A stretch of DNA of 64,000 nt from Streptomyces chartreusis NRRL 3882 (GCF_900236475.1 NZ_LT963352.1:8403001-8467000); one strand, 5' to 3'; shown: positions 32,984-41,562, counted from the first letter of the stretch. Notes: a model not told the origin generated them from the sequence alone. A program made the numbers and translations.

Positions 32984-33775
32984 ATGCCAGCGGTGCGGGT
33001 CGACGGCATCGAGGTCGCGTACGACCGGGTGGGCCAGGGCCCGCCCCTCGTGCTCGCGCACGGCGCCACGACGGACGCCCGCCTGTTCCGTCCCCAGACC
33101 GAGGACCTGGCCGACGAGTTCACCGTCGTGGCCTGGGACGAACCGGGTGCCGGCCGCTCCTCCGACGTACCGCCGTCCTTCGCGCTGGCCGACTACGCCC
33201 GATGTCTGGCGGCCGTCATCGAGGACGTCGGCCTCGGTCCGGCGCATGTCCTCGGCCTGTCGTGGGGCGGGACCGTGGTGCTGGAGCTCTACCGGCACCA
33301 CGCCGAGCTCGTCCGGACGCTGCTCCTCGTGGACACCTACGCGGGCTGGAAGGGCTCGCTGCCCCCGGCGGAGGTGCGGTCGCGGGTCGAGGGGGCGGAG
33401 CGGACGCTCGCGGTCCCGGCCGAGGAATTCGCGCCGACCATGCCCGGCCTGTTCGCCGGGCGGCCACCGGCCGAAGCCGTCCGCCTGTTGTCCGTGATGT
33501 CCGCCGACACCCGGCCCCGGAGCATGCGGGCGGAGCTCACCGTCATGGCCGAGGCCGACCTGCGTGACCTGCTGCCCGAGATCGCGGTGCCGACCCTGCT
33601 GCTGTGGGGCGAGCTCGACGCACGCTCGCCGGTGGACCTCGTCGCCCGTCCCTTCCTGGAGGCGATCCCGGAGGCCACCCTGGTCGTGCTGCCCGGCACC
33701 GGGCACCTCAGCAACCTCGAGGCCCCGGAGCCGTTCAACCGGACTGTTCGGGAGTTCTGTCGTGCCCATTCCTGA
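32984..33775 (+). CDS. Alpha/beta-fold hydrolase
   Basis: A 263-residue alpha/beta hydrolase. The nucleophile elbow is GLSWGG (Ser near residue 92), the acid Asp lies in LLLWGELDARSP and the His in LPGTGHLSNLE. The oxyanion motif is LAHGATTD. No signal peptide, so it acts in the cytoplasm. Substrate unknown. Its 3' end overlaps the convergent cytochrome b gene by 41 bases, so the two mRNAs are antisense at their ends. Confidence 0.9.
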   Translation: MPAVRVDGIEVAYDRVGQGPPLVLAHGATTDARLFRPQTEDLADEFTVVAWDEPGAGRSSDVPPSFALADYARCLAAVIEDVGLGPAHVLGLSWGGTVVLELYRHHAELVRTLLLVDTYAGWKGSLPPAEVRSRVEGAERTLAVPAEEFAPTMPGLFAGRPPAEAVRLLSVMSADTRPRSMRAELTVMAEADLRDLLPEIAVPTLLLWGELDARSPVDLVARPFLEAIPEATLVVLPGTGHLSNLEAPEPFNRTVREFCRAHS

Positions 33776-35228
33776 GCACGAGTTCCCCGGGCCGTTCGTG
33801 GGCGGTCAGGGTGTGCAGCCGAGCCTGGTCGAGCGGCTCGTGCACCTCGACGTACTCGCCGTGCGGCAGCCGCTTGATCACGCCGGTCTCCCGGCCGTGC
33901 AGCACCAGCTCGCGGTCGCGCAGCTGCAGCCCCAGACAGATCCGCCGGGTGACGACGAAGACGGCGGCCGGGACGGCGAACACCGCGATCCGCACCGCCC
34001 AGGTCACCGTGTTGATCGACAGGTGGAGTCGGGTCGCGACGATGTCGTTGCCGCCGCCCGCGAGCAGCACCAGGTAGAGGCTGATCCAGGCCGCCCCGAT
34101 CGCCGTGCGGACCGGGCGGTTGCGCGGCCGGTCCAGCAGATGGTGCTCGTGCCGGTCGGCCGTGAACCTGGCCTCCAGGAACGGGTAGACGCCGATGAAG
34201 AGCAGCAGCAGCGGGAACACCACGATCGGGATGAACACGCCCAGCACCAGCGTGTGGCCCCACAGCGTGATCTCCCAGCCGGGCATGATCCGCACCAGCC
34301 CCTCGGCGAAGCCGAGGTACCAGTCGGGCTGGGCGCCCGTGGACACCTGGTCGGCGCGGTAGGGGCCGTACGACCACACCGGGTTGATCGTCGCCACCGC
34401 CGCCATCAGCGCGAGCACCCCGAACACCAGGAAGAAGAAGCCGCCCGCCTTCGCGAGGTACACCGGCATGAAGGGCGCGCCCACGACATTGCGTTCGGTA
34501 CGCCCGGGGCCCGCGAACTGGGTGTGCTTGTGGTACACGACCAGCAGCACATGGACGACGATCAGCGCCGCCATGACCCCGGGGACCAGCAGGACGTGCA
34601 GCGAGTAGAGGCGGGCCACGATGTCGTCGCCGGGATACTCGCCGCCGAACAGGAACATCGCCAGGTACGTTCCCACGATCGGCACCGACAGCAGCGCGCC
34701 GTGCACGAACCTCAGCCCCGTGCCCGACAGCAGGTCGTCCGGCAGCGAGTAGCCGAACAGGCCCTCGAACAGACCGAGGAAGAGCAGCAGCCAGCCGAAC
34801 AGCCAGTTGACCTCGCGGGGCTTGCGGAACGAGCCCGTGAAGAAGTGGCGCATCATGTGCGTCAGCATCCCGGCGACGAAGACCAGCGCCGCCCAGTGGT
34901 GCAGCTGCCGGATCAGCAGCCCGCCGCGCACGTCGAAGCTGATGTCCAGCGTGGACGCGTACGCCTCGGACATGCGCACGCCGTTCAGCGGTGTGTAACT
35001 CCCTTGGTACGTCACCTCGTTCATCGACGGGTGGAAGAACAGCGTCAGATAGACGCCGGTGAGGACCAGCACGACGAAGCTGTACAGGCAGATCTCGCCG
35101 AGCAGGAAGGACCAGTGGTCGGGGAACACCTTGCGCAGGTACTTCCGGCCGAGCGTGTGGATGCCGAGCCGGCCGTCGAACCAGTCGGCGAGGCGCTCGC
35201 CCTTCCCGGGCCGCCCGACTGCGGTCAC
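33735..35228 (-). CDS. Orphan cytochrome b subunit (QcrB-like), coupled to an ECF41 sigma gene
   Basis: 497 residues with about nine membrane helices. Haem-ligand histidine pairs lie in RQLHHWAALVFVAGMLTHMM and in SLHVLLVPGVMAALIVVH. The Qo-site-like motif reads INPVWSYGPYRADQVSTGAQ. It resembles the actinobacterial QcrB of the bc1 complex but is somewhat shorter, and no Rieske (qcrA) or cytochrome c (qcrC) gene is adjacent. It is therefore a paralogue of the housekeeping subunit. GTG 35228 overlaps the stop of the upstream sigma gene (GTGA), which couples their translation. A quinol-linked membrane redox role is inferred. Confidence 0.88.
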   Translation of the reverse strand: MTAVGRPGKGERLADWFDGRLGIHTLGRKYLRKVFPDHWSFLLGEICLYSFVVLVLTGVYLTLFFHPSMNEVTYQGSYTPLNGVRMSEAYASTLDISFDVRGGLLIRQLHHWAALVFVAGMLTHMMRHFFTGSFRKPREVNWLFGWLLLFLGLFEGLFGYSLPDDLLSGTGLRFVHGALLSVPIVGTYLAMFLFGGEYPGDDIVARLYSLHVLLVPGVMAALIVVHVLLVVYHKHTQFAGPGRTERNVVGAPFMPVYLAKAGGFFFLVFGVLALMAAVATINPVWSYGPYRADQVSTGAQPDWYLGFAEGLVRIMPGWEITLWGHTLVLGVFIPIVVFPLLLLFIGVYPFLEARFTADRHEHHLLDRPRNRPVRTAIGAAWISLYLVLLAGGGNDIVATRLHLSINTVTWAVRIAVFAVPAAVFVVTRRICLGLQLRDRELVLHGRETGVIKRLPHGEYVEVHEPLDQARLHTLTAHERPGELVLRNGHDRTPEQSG

Positions 35229-36157
35229 GCCGCCTCCTTCGGCAGGTGGGCGAGCTTGTCCGGGTTGGCGACGACGTAGATGCCGCGCACCCGGTCGCCC
35301 TCCGGGGTGAGGTCCAGGACCAGGACGGCGTAGGGGGCGTCGCCGTCGAACAGCACCGCCGCGTCGTCGCCGTTGACGCGCCGGTAGCGGAACACGGGGT
35401 TGCTCGGGCCGCCCCGTCCGGAGGTGAGCAGGCGGGCCACCTTGTCCCGGCCGTGCACCGGGCGCAGACTCGCCGGCCTGCGCTTGCCGCCGGCGTCCGT
35501 CCACGCCGTGACGTCCGGCGCGAGCACCTCCATCAGCGCGGCGATGTCCCCGCCGAGCGCCGCCCGAACGAACCGCTCGGTCGCCTCCCGCCGCACCCGC
35601 GGATGCGCCTCGTAGCGAGGCCGCCGCGCGTTCACATGGTCCCGGGCCCGGTGTGCCAACTGCCGTACGGCGGCGGGGGAGCGGTCGATGATCTCGGCTA
35701 TCTCGGCGTGCGGGTAGCCGAACACCTCGCCCAGGACGAACACGGCCCGCTCCAGTGGGGTCAGCGACTCCAGGACCACCAGCATCGCCAGTGACACCGA
35801 CTCGGAGCGCAGGGCGGGGCCGTCGGCGGTGTCGGCGCCCTCGTCGGCGACCAGGGGCTCGGGCAGCCAGGAGCCCACGTACGTCTCCTGCCTGCGGCTG
35901 ATCACGGCGCGGCGCCGCAGCGCGTGGTTGACGGCCACCCGGACGAGATAGGCCCGGGGGTTGTCGACGCCGGCCAGGGGAGCGCCCCCGCCACGGGCGG
36001 TCCAGGACAGCCATGTCTCCTGCAGGACGTCCTCGGTGTCGGCGACACTCCCCAGCATGTTGTAGACGACGCCGAACAGCAGCTCGCGATGGTCGACGAA
36101 CACCCCGGTCGCCTCGTCGAGCGGGGCGGCGGTGCCCGGTACGGGGATCTCGGTCAT
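35225..36157 (-). CDS. ECF41-type (SigJ-like) sigma factor with SnoaL-like C-terminal domain
   Basis: 310 residues. Sigma region 2 (about 15-85, LLFGVVYNMLGSVADTEDVLQETW) and region 4 (about 120-185, LTPLERAVFVLGEVFGYPHAEIAEII) are followed by a SnoaL/NTF2-like extension (about 200-310). This is the ECF41 layout, in which the C-terminal domain replaces a classical anti-sigma factor. ECF41 sigmas usually control a neighbouring oxidoreductase or carboxymuconolactone decarboxylase gene; here the partner is a cytochrome b. ATG 36157 is preceded by GGGAGGA. Confidence 0.92.
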   Translation of the reverse strand: MTEIPVPGTAAPLDEATGVFVDHRELLFGVVYNMLGSVADTEDVLQETWLSWTARGGGAPLAGVDNPRAYLVRVAVNHALRRRAVISRRQETYVGSWLPEPLVADEGADTADGPALRSESVSLAMLVVLESLTPLERAVFVLGEVFGYPHAEIAEIIDRSPAAVRQLAHRARDHVNARRPRYEAHPRVRREATERFVRAALGGDIAALMEVLAPDVTAWTDAGGKRRPASLRPVHGRDKVARLLTSGRGGPSNPVFRYRRVNGDDAAVLFDGDAPYAVLVLDLTPEGDRVRGIYVVANPDKLAHLPKEAA

Positions 36158-36303
36158 GCGTGGTCCTCCCAGAGACGCGCTCACTACTGCGAGCCGTGCC
36201 GGGCCCCGGAATGTGACATCGCGCGGTGTGATGTGATGCAGATCTCAGAGGATGACGAAGGGGGCAGCTCCTTCGGTACCGTCGCCCCTGCCCTCTGACC
36301 AGG

Positions 36304-36336
36304 GGGTATTTACGAGTCAGTACCCGAGCGGTACCG
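36304..36336. promoter_or_regulatory. Overlapping inverted repeats, candidate toxin-antitoxin autoregulatory operator
   Basis: GGGTA (36304-36308) pairs with TACCC (36321-36325). GTACC (36320-36324) pairs with GGTAC (36330-36334), and CGGTACCG (36329-36336) is itself palindromic. The cluster ends 7 bases before the antitoxin ATG, where ribbon-helix-helix antitoxins normally bind their own promoter. Confidence 0.45.
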
Positions 36337-36343
36337 TGAAGGC

Positions 36344-36589
36344 ATGCCAGCTCTCAACGTGGAGTTCAGCGACCGCGAACTTGAGGACCTGCGGCAGATC
36401 GCCAAGGAGCGCGGTACGTCCATGAAGGCGCTCGTGCGGGAGGCGGCCGCCGCCGACATAGCCCGCCACCGGGCGCTCCAGGAGGGCGCGGAGGCCTTCC
36501 GCAGGTTCTTCGCGACCCACGCCGACGAGTTCGCCGCCGCCTTCCCGGACGACGAACCGCGCGCCAAGGGCGAGGGGCGGGCTGCCTGA
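36344..36589 (+). CDS. Ribbon-helix-helix antitoxin-like protein
   Basis: 81 residues. The N-terminus LNVEFSDRELEDLRQIAKER followed by GTSMKALVREAAAADI is a strand-helix-helix pattern of RHH DNA-binding antitoxins. The acidic C-terminus would wrap the toxin. The next gene starts 3 bases after the stop. It should repress the operon and neutralise the Doc-like toxin. Short overlapping inverted repeats precede the ATG. Confidence 0.8.
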   Translation: MPALNVEFSDRELEDLRQIAKERGTSMKALVREAAAADIARHRALQEGAEAFRRFFATHADEFAAAFPDDEPRAKGEGRAA

Positions 36590-36592
36590 CCG

Positions 36593-36970
36593 ATGGCACC
36601 CGTCCTCCATATCGATGTGCCCTGGCTGCTCCAGCGCCATGAAGAGGTCCTGCCGGACCAGCCCACCATCAATGACTTCTCCGCGTTGGTGGCCGCGGTT
36701 GCCCGGCACCGTGTCGACCCGCCCCGCCTCGGCGTGAACTCCGACCCGGCCTGGCGGGCCGCCGCGCTGCTGCACACCATCACGCTGCTCCGGCCGCTGC
36801 CCTCGGCCAACGCCCGCTTCGCGTGTGCGACGGCCGTGGCGTACATGTTCGTCAGCGGCGTCGGCATCGACCCGCCCTACGGAGCCCTCGTCGACCTCGC
36901 CCGCGATCTGATGTCCGGCACGACCGACGTCTACGGTGCGGCGGACCGGCTGCGGTCCTGGCAGATCTGA
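36593..36970 (+). CDS. Doc/Fic-like toxin with degenerate Fic motif
   Basis: 125 residues, all-helical, of the length of Doc toxins. The segment LRPLPSANARFACATAVAYM occupies the place of the Fic motif HxFxxGNxR, but the catalytic His is replaced and only the ANAR core remains. Doc phosphorylates EF-Tu and other Fic enzymes adenylylate targets; without the His, either the activity differs or the toxin is dead. Position directly after an RHH antitoxin supports a toxin-antitoxin module. Confidence 0.75.
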   Translation: MAPVLHIDVPWLLQRHEEVLPDQPTINDFSALVAAVARHRVDPPRLGVNSDPAWRAAALLHTITLLRPLPSANARFACATAVAYMFVSGVGIDPPYGALVDLARDLMSGTTDVYGAADRLRSWQI

Positions 36971-37260
36971 AAATGTCGAAAACCGGTGCGACCGGCGCGT
37001 ATGTGTTCCCGTTTCTGACTTTCTGTCAATGGGCTTGATGTTGCACAGGCGCCTTGTTGGTCGTGTGGGGGTTGTGCAAGAGTGAAACACACGTGCGGGG
37101 GGAATGGCCGGGTGTCGCACGCGTTTTGTAGACCGGGTCCGATTCGCCGTCGGTGAATTCGCACCTCCCGCGCCGCGCCAAAAAGGTACGCACCAACCGG
37201 GCTCCTTTTTCGGCGGCAGGACTTCTGTGTGTCACATGCGCGTGGGAAGGAACCATCTCA
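36971..37260. other. Intergenic region upstream of the second sigma-like/ricin gene
   Basis: About 290 bases, AT-richer than its neighbours. TTGCAC (37041-37046) and GTGCAA (37074-37079) form a widely spaced inverted repeat. No confident promoter pair or ORF was found. GGAAGGA just before 37261 is the ribosome site of the next gene. Confidence 0.4.
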
Positions 37261-38901
37261 GTGCCCACCCCCCACCCCCCTCGTCCCCCGTATCCCCCGC
37301 CCGGCGGGGATCCCGGGGAATCCGATGAATCTCTCGCCGCCCCGCTGAGAGGCAGTCCGGAGGGCGGGGTCGCCGCCCATTCCGTCGCGCTGCTGATGGC
37401 GCGGCACTGGCAGCCGGTGTACGAGTACGCGGTCATCTGTCTCGCCTCGTCGGCGCGGGTCGCCGAGATGGTCACGGGAACCGCCTTCCACCGGACCCTG
37501 AACCGCCTCGCCTTCGGCGAGTCGGCCGTCGCGCTGCGCCCGGCGCTCCTGGTGACCGTGCGCGACACGGTCCGGGAGTGGTCCGGTGACGATCGAATAT
37601 CCGCCGTACTGCCGGCGCTGCAGAAACCGGCCGGAGGACGCGGACTGCGCGCGGCGACGTCCATGACGCCCGAAAATCGCGTCCTCGCGGAGCGGGCATT
37701 TCAGGCACTTCCCGCAGCCGCGCGCTGTTTGCTCTGGCACGTCGAGGTGGAGGCCGATCCTTTAAGCGTCCCGGCAGGTCTGCTGGGCATGGATACCGAC
37801 ATCGCGTCGGCCGCAATCGAACAAGCGCGTGACACATTCCGCGAGGGTTGTGTACATGCCCACCGTGAACTCGCGCCGACCCAGGATTGCCGCTTCTACA
37901 ACCGCCTCCTCGACGTTCCCATCCGCAGGGGCGGCGCCCTGCTGCCCGACGTCCAGGAGCATCTGGCGGAGTGCCGCTACTGCCGGAACGCGGCCGAACA
38001 ACTGAGCCATTTCGAGGGCGGACTGGGGCCGCTGATCGCCGAAGCGGTGCTCGGCTGGGGCGTCCGCCGCTACCTCGACTCGCGCCCGGGCCGGTCCTCG
38101 CACGGGACGCGGGGCGGCCGCGCGGGCCGGCGTGGCGGAGGGCGGGGCGACGGACGGCCCGGGAGCGGACGTCACCGCCTGCTGTCCCGCATCCCCGTGC
38201 GGGTCCGCCGGGTCCAGGGCGTGCGCGTCCCGGACGCGTCGCGCTCCTCACGGGCGCTGCTCTCGGGCGTCGGCGCGGTGTCGGCCGGGGTGCTGGCGAC
38301 CGTGCTCATCATCAGCGCGTCGTCCCACGACGGCGGGCAGGCCGACCCGGCCGGCTCCAACAGCGCCGCCGGCGGCAACGGCGCCGGGTCCGTGACCCCG
38401 CCCGACACGGCCGGGCTTCCGACGGCACCGGGAGTGACGCGGCTGCGCAACGCCGGCGCCGACCTCTGTCTGGACGTCCGCGACCTGCCGAAGGAGGGGT
38501 CGGGGACCCAGCTGGCGGAGTGCTCGACGGCGTGGACCCAGCAGTGGACGTACGAGGACGACGGGCTGCTGCGCAGCGTCGCCGATCCCGGCCTGTGCCT
38601 GGACTCGCACAAGGACGCCGGCGTCGTCGTCCTCGGCACCTGCGCCGAGGACGACGCCGAACGGGCCGACGACGTGCGCTACGACCTCACCGTGCAAGGG
38701 CAGTTGCTGCCCCGCTGGGACGAGCAGCTCGCCCTCGCCTCCACCAACGACGACCCCGGTGCCGACATCGTCGTCAAGGTCCGCGACCGCTCCGACGAAC
38801 AGCGCTGGCAGCCGGAGCCCGTGCCGACGACGGCCGGTTCCCTGTCGATCGCGGAGGAGGAGGGCCCGGTGGCACGACAGGTGAAGGTGCCGACCGGATG
38901 A
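37261..38901 (+). CDS. Transmembrane sigma-like (region 4) protein with ricin-type lectin domain, paralogue 2
   Basis: 546 residues with the same layout as the protein at 21308. A Pro-rich start precedes sigma-like helices (about 40-195, with RAFQALPAAARCLLWHVEVE). HxxxCxxC lies at 234-241 (HLAECRYC), then a basic linker and one membrane helix (about 331-353). A ricin B-type domain (about 390-525) contains LCLDVRD, QQWTYEDDG and LCLDSHKD. It lacks the Gly/Tyr-rich tail. GTG 37261 follows GGAAGGA. Codon 168 (37762-37764) is TTA and lies inside the region-4-like segment, so translation may depend on bldA. Role inferred as sugar-sensing regulator. Confidence 0.8.
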   Translation: MPTPHPPRPPYPPPGGDPGESDESLAAPLRGSPEGGVAAHSVALLMARHWQPVYEYAVICLASSARVAEMVTGTAFHRTLNRLAFGESAVALRPALLVTVRDTVREWSGDDRISAVLPALQKPAGGRGLRAATSMTPENRVLAERAFQALPAAARCLLWHVEVEADPLSVPAGLLGMDTDIASAAIEQARDTFREGCVHAHRELAPTQDCRFYNRLLDVPIRRGGALLPDVQEHLAECRYCRNAAEQLSHFEGGLGPLIAEAVLGWGVRRYLDSRPGRSSHGTRGGRAGRRGGGRGDGRPGSGRHRLLSRIPVRVRRVQGVRVPDASRSSRALLSGVGAVSAGVLATVLIISASSHDGGQADPAGSNSAAGGNGAGSVTPPDTAGLPTAPGVTRLRNAGADLCLDVRDLPKEGSGTQLAECSTAWTQQWTYEDDGLLRSVADPGLCLDSHKDAGVVVLGTCAEDDAERADDVRYDLTVQGQLLPRWDEQLALASTNDDPGADIVVKVRDRSDEQRWQPEPVPTTAGSLSIAEEEGPVARQVKVPTG

Positions 38902-38941
38902 GCCAGGTGAACGCGAGCCCGGAGGTCTGAGCGGGAGTGGA

Positions 38942-38991
38942 GCCGGGGCCTGCGGCCGGTCCCCTCCCGGAGGGGATCGCCGGGCCCCGGC
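38942..38991. terminator. Compound hairpin between convergent genes
   Basis: Outer stem GCCGGGGCC (38942-38950) with GGCCCCGGC (38983-38991), enclosing a smaller CCCCTCC/GGAGGGG-type hairpin. It lies between the sigma-like/ricin gene and the convergent hydrolase gene. Confidence 0.6.
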
Positions 38992-39054
38992 CGTCGCCGG
39001 TGTCTCAGCCCGGCTCCGCCATCAGCCCGGCCGGCCGCCGGCACCGACCGCTGG

Positions 39055-39750
39055 TCACGTGGCCGCTACCGACGCGCGCAGGACACGGGCCAGCTCGCGC
39101 GGCTGCGAGAACATCGGCCAGTGGCCCGTGGCCATCTCCACCAGCTCCCACTGGTCGCTCTTGAGCAGCCCGGCCACCGCCGGCATCGGCTCGTCCCCGT
39201 CGAGGAGGCACTTCACATACGTCGCCGGGAGGTCGCCCGAGGCGCCGGCGAGCACGGCCGGTTCGGTGAGCGTGGCGCCCGGATGCGGGGTCGAACCGTC
39301 GACGATCCGGGCGATCTGCTCGTCCGTCAACCCCTGCCCCGCGTAGTCCGGCGCGCCGAGCGGAGGCCAGAACCCGTCGTGGTCGGCGATCGACTGCCGT
39401 ACGTGGTCGCTCGGCCAGCCCGACAGGAAGGACTCGCCGTCCACCGGCACGTTCGCGTCGACGAACACCACGCGCCGCAACCGGTCACCGATCCGCTCCG
39501 CGGCCTGCCCCACCGGTATGCCCGCGTAGCTGTGCCCCACGAGGACGACATCACGCCGGCCGAGGCGGTCCACCTCGTCGACGACGTCCCGCACGTGCGT
39601 CTCCAGCCCGGCCGCCGCGCCCTGTTTCTCGGCGAGCCCCGACAGCGTCAGCGGGTGGACGTCATGCCCGGCGGCGCGCAGCTGAGCGGCCACCTCGTCC
39701 CACGCCCACGCCCCGAGCCATGTCCCTGCCACCAGTACGAAGTTGGTCAT
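39055..39750 (-). CDS. Alpha/beta hydrolase (methylesterase/AB-hydrolase 6 type)
   Basis: 231 residues with oxyanion motif VAGTWLGAWAWDEV, nucleophile elbow VGHSYAG (Ser near residue 75) and C-terminal catalytic His in ATGHWPMFSQP. The start resembles the salicylate-esterase/hydroxynitrile-lyase-like clade. ATG 39750 overlaps the stop of the NCS1 permease (ATGA) and lacks its own ribosome site, so it is translated by coupling. Substrate might be what the permease imports; this is inference. Confidence 0.88.
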   Translation of the reverse strand: MTNFVLVAGTWLGAWAWDEVAAQLRAAGHDVHPLTLSGLAEKQGAAAGLETHVRDVVDEVDRLGRRDVVLVGHSYAGIPVGQAAERIGDRLRRVVFVDANVPVDGESFLSGWPSDHVRQSIADHDGFWPPLGAPDYAGQGLTDEQIARIVDGSTPHPGATLTEPAVLAGASGDLPATYVKCLLDGDEPMPAVAGLLKSDQWELVEMATGHWPMFSQPRELARVLRASVAAT

Positions 39751-41408
39751 GCCGGCAACGTAGCCGAAGGGTCTGACAGCGCCCCCTCGGCGCCGGGCCC
39801 GGTGATCGGCGGCACCGGTACCTCGACGGTCCGGGCCAGCCGCGCGCCCTCGGGCCCGTACACCGCCCGGGGTTCGGGGAACAGCCGCAGCAGCGTCAGG
39901 AACAGCACCGCCGCCACGACCAGCGACAGCGGCAGACTGATGTCGACGCCGCCCGCGAGATCGCCCAGCGGCCCGACGAACTGCCCGGGGATGTTGGTGA
40001 AGAGGACACCGAGCAGCGCCGACACCCACCAGGCGGTCATGCCCCGCCAGTTCCAGCCGTGCGCGAACCAGTAACGACCGCCGCGCTGACGGCGGTTGAA
40101 GACCTGGAGCGCCTCCGGGTCGTACCAGCCGCGCCGGGTCCAGTAGCCCAGCATCATCACGACCATCCACGGCGTGGTGCAGGTGATGATCACCGTGGCG
40201 AAGGTGGAGATGGACCGCACGAGGTCGAGCCCGAACCGGCCCGCGAAGATGAACCCGATCGACAAGGCGCCGACCAGCAGTGTCGCCCGGACCCGGGACA
40301 GTCTCGGGAACACCGACGAGAAGTCGAGCCCGGTCCCGTACAGCGCCGTCGTGCCCGTCGCCATGCCGCCGATCAGCGCGAGCAGGCAGACCGGCAGGAA
40401 GAACCAGCCGGGCGAGATCGCGAGCAGTCCGCCCACGTAGTCAGGGGCCGCCGGGTCGACGTACCGCGGTGCCTTGTGCGCGATGATGCTCGCCGTCGTC
40501 AGACCGAACAGGAACGGCAGCAGCGTCGCGAGCTGTGACAGGAACGCGGCCCCCATCACCTTCCGGCGCGACGTGCTCGCCGGGATGTAGCGCGACCAGT
40601 CGCCGAGGAACGCCCCGAACGACACCGGGTTCGACAGCACGATCAGCGCCGCCCCGATGAACGACGGCCAGAACAGGGCCGTCGTCGCCGCGTCCGCCGA
40701 GTCGGTGAAGACGCCCGCGTACGAGGGGTCGAAGTCCCCCGCGAACGCCACGGCGCCGATCAGGAACAGCGCGCTCGCCGAGGTCACCGCGATCTTGTTG
40801 ACGAACAGCATGAACCGGAAGCCGTAGACGCACACGGCGAGGACCAGCACCGCGAACAGCGCGTACGCGACGGCGTAGGAGACGTCGCCCCGGTCGAGGT
40901 CGAACAGCCGGTGGGCGCCGCCGACCAGGGCGTCGCCGGAGCTCCACACCGAGATGGAGAAGAACGCGACGGCCGTCAGCAGGGAGAGGAACGAGCCGAC
41001 CACACGGCCGTGCACGCCCAGGTGTGCCGAGGACGACACGGCGTTGTTGGTGCCGTTGACCGGGCCGAACACCGCCATCGGGCACAGGATCAGCGCGCCC
41101 GCGACGACCCCGAGGAGCGTGGCCGCGAGACCCTGCCAGAAGGAGAGGCCGAACAGGATCGGGAAGGCGCCGAGGACGCAGGTGGAGAAGGTGTTGGCGC
41201 CGCCGAAGGCGAGCCGGAACAGGTCCAGCGCGGTGGCGGTGCGCTCGGCGTCGGGGATGCGGTCGACACCGTGGGTCTCGACCTCCGTCAGGGACGGGGG
41301 AGACGCGGCGGGGGAGGGGGGTTCGGCGCCCGGGGGACGTTCGGCCGGCGAGGACAAGTGGGCTCCAGCGGGGACGGGGCGGTGGAGCGCGGGGTGGCGC
41401 GGCGGCAT
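39747..41408 (-). CDS. NCS1-family nucleobase permease (purine-cytosine permease-like)
   Basis: About 553 residues with 12 membrane segments. FRLAFGGANTFSTCVLGAFP, the NGTNNAVSSS segment and SNPVSFGAFLGDWSRYIPAS are typical of NCS1 transporters, which import nucleobases, allantoin or hydantoins with Na or H ions. The first 45 residues are Pro/Ala-rich and not family-like. No ribosome site precedes ATG 41408, so the real start may be further in, near LTEVETHGVDRI. Its end couples to the hydrolase gene by ATGA. An 11-bp inverted repeat lies upstream. Confidence 0.85.
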   Translation of the reverse strand: MPPRHPALHRPVPAGAHLSSPAERPPGAEPPSPAASPPSLTEVETHGVDRIPDAERTATALDLFRLAFGGANTFSTCVLGAFPILFGLSFWQGLAATLLGVVAGALILCPMAVFGPVNGTNNAVSSSAHLGVHGRVVGSFLSLLTAVAFFSISVWSSGDALVGGAHRLFDLDRGDVSYAVAYALFAVLVLAVCVYGFRFMLFVNKIAVTSASALFLIGAVAFAGDFDPSYAGVFTDSADAATTALFWPSFIGAALIVLSNPVSFGAFLGDWSRYIPASTSRRKVMGAAFLSQLATLLPFLFGLTTASIIAHKAPRYVDPAAPDYVGGLLAISPGWFFLPVCLLALIGGMATGTTALYGTGLDFSSVFPRLSRVRATLLVGALSIGFIFAGRFGLDLVRSISTFATVIITCTTPWMVVMMLGYWTRRGWYDPEALQVFNRRQRGGRYWFAHGWNWRGMTAWWVSALLGVLFTNIPGQFVGPLGDLAGGVDISLPLSLVVAAVLFLTLLRLFPEPRAVYGPEGARLARTVEVPVPPITGPGAEGALSDPSATLPA

Positions 41409-41456
41409 GGCGGACGGCCGCTCGCCGGCGCGTGGGTGTGCGACGGCGTGCGGATC

Positions 41457-41515
41457 CCGTCCTCTGGGGTGCTGCCGACGGTAGGGCGCCGGAGGCGAAC
41501 GACACCAGAGGACGG
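41457..41515. promoter_or_regulatory. Widely spaced 11-bp inverted repeat upstream of the NCS1 permease
   Basis: CCGTCCTCTGG (41457-41467) and CCAGAGGACGG (41505-41515) are perfect complements separated by 37 bases. The element lies between the stop of the 41563 gene and the permease start on the minus strand. It could be a large stem-loop (terminator or leader control) or a pair of half-sites for a dimeric regulator. Confidence 0.5.
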
Positions 41516-41562
41516 TTCATCCAATCCCGGTGCTGCCAGTGGACGAATCCTCCACTTCGCAG

